A DNA stretch of 14,156 nt from CAZWSC01 sp964636385 (GTDB lineage Bacteria > Eisenbacteria > RBG-16-71-46 > CAIMUX01). A model generated the notes under the pieces. That model was not told where the DNA came from, searched no databases, and was given only the letters and a program-made list of their open reading frames with translations. Positions 13,796 to 14,156 of the stretch are shown here, piece after piece; the first letter of the stretch is position 1; each line of letters begins with the position of its first letter. The DNA lies in contig CAZWSC010000030.1 in the NCBI GenBank assembly GCA_964636385.1, forward strand, positions 1 to 14,156. Reading direction: 5' to 3'. Both the position numbers and the translations under genes were made by a program.

Positions 13796-13815
13796 GCCTC
13801 TAAAGGAGTCAGAGT

Positions 13816-14156
13816 ATGCGCAATCTGTTAGTGGCTCTGCTCGTGATCGGTGTCGCCGGCGTCGCTTCTGCCGCCAGCCTCGATTCGACCATGCCCCTCG
13901 ACATGAAGGGTCAGACCCCCACAGGGCACGGATCCTACGAGCGTCAGGGTGGCGACACGATCGCCGACGCGGTTGTCATCCCATCTCTGCCCCACACCGC
14001 CTACGGCGGCACGTGCGACTACGTCAACGACTACGATGAGGTCTGCCCCTACACCGACTCGACCGCACCGGACGTTGTTTACGCTTACACCCCGACGACC
14101 AACGAGTCGATCACCATCGACCTCTGCTACTCCAGCTACGACACCAAGGTCTACGT
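13816..14156 (+). CDS. Secreted or surface protein, N-terminal part (3' end beyond the window)
   Basis: The gene starts at ATG 13816, seven bases after AAAGGAG (13802-13808), and is open to the window edge (113 complete codons). MRNLLVALLVIGVAGVASA is a clear Sec signal peptide, with predicted cleavage after Ala19 or Ala20. The mature part has GDTIADAVVIPSLPH, then acidic Asp/Tyr-rich sequence with cysteines at 67, 77 and 104 (GGTCDYVNDYDEVCP, DLCYSSYDTKVY). The pattern resembles beta-sandwich, pre-peptidase-C-like repeats of secreted proteins in FCB-group candidate phyla, which often carry C-terminal sorting domains; whether this one does cannot be seen. It has its own promoter and long leader, diverging from selB. 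Enzymatic function is not recognisable. Confidence 0.85.
   Translation, partial: MRNLLVALLVIGVAGVASAASLDSTMPLDMKGQTPTGHGSYERQGGDTIADAVVIPSLPHTAYGGTCDYVNDYDEVCPYTDSTAPDVVYAYTPTTNESITIDLCYSSYDTKVY

Larger units (their letters stand above)
13256..13815. other. Divergent intergenic region between selB and the secreted-protein gene
   Basis: These 560 bases hold no convincing gene. The selB side carries a possible minus-strand promoter (13266-13295). In the middle is a GC-rich hairpin without a T-run (GGGGC 13373-13377 with GCCCC 13390-13394, extended inward by GGCC/GGCC with one bulge) and the inverted repeat AACGT-GTT-ACGTT (13447-13459). The right half contains a strong plus-strand promoter and a long folded leader. 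A 72-codon minus-strand frame at 13546-13764 is regarded as spurious because it lies across the folded leader. Confidence 0.7.

Noticed and set aside
13695..14039. 114-codon plus-strand frame overlapping the secreted-protein gene
   Set aside because: It runs through the folded leader in a different frame. The ATG at 13816 has a strong SD and a clear signal peptide.
1..14156. CRISPR arrays, insertion sequences, integrase or attachment sites
   Set aside because: No regularly spaced repeats, transposase-like frames or terminal inverted repeats were seen.

Overview
This is a high-GC bacterial window (about 60-65 % G+C by eye) with dense, operon-style packing and mostly GTG/TTG/ATG starts behind purine-rich Shine-Dalgarno (SD) sites. 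No gene fixes the taxon. A corrinoid methyltransferase cassette, a SelB factor and a secreted protein of a type common in Fibrobacterota-Chlorobi-Bacteroidota (FCB)-like candidate phyla (Eisenbacteria and Fermentibacteria are examples I have in mind) suggest an uncultured, probably anaerobic lineage. That assignment is inference.

Left block (+ strand, 1-7177). A structured leader precedes four tightly spaced genes: a MttC/MtaC-type corrinoid protein (261-914), a stand-alone homocysteine S-methyltransferase (907-1794), a stand-alone MetH-type reactivation protein (1796-2485) and a non-pyrrolysine MttB-family methyltransferase (2580-4037). Together they resemble a dismantled cobalamin methionine synthase in which the methyl-tetrahydrofolate module is replaced by a methylamine/betaine demethylase. 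The predicted flow is quaternary or tertiary amine to Co(I) corrinoid to homocysteine to methionine. An NFACT (RqcH/FbpA-like) protein (4143-6173) and an EamA/DMT transporter (6155-7177) follow on the same strand.

Middle block (- strand, 13255 down to 7232). Four genes overlap by 1-4 bases: selB (13255-11336); an 840-residue fusion of a GT-C-type membrane glycosyltransferase with a ZnuA-like metal-binding protein (11339-8817); an ABC ATPase (8817-8026); and a ZnuB-type permease (8029-7232). This appears to be a metal-uptake ABC transporter whose solute-binding domain is tethered to a polytopic membrane protein and translated behind selB. The block converges on the DMT gene with a 54-base gap.

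Right edge. The 560-base divergent intergenic region carries a good sigma-70-type promoter, a roughly 268-nt leader with several strong hairpins, and the 5' end of a secreted protein gene (13816 onward) that runs off the window.

The points most worth following up are the methyl-transfer cassette, the GT-C/ZnuA fusion, the two structured leaders, the decayed duplication of a gene 3' end at 2447-2526 and the recurrent GTTGTACA motif.
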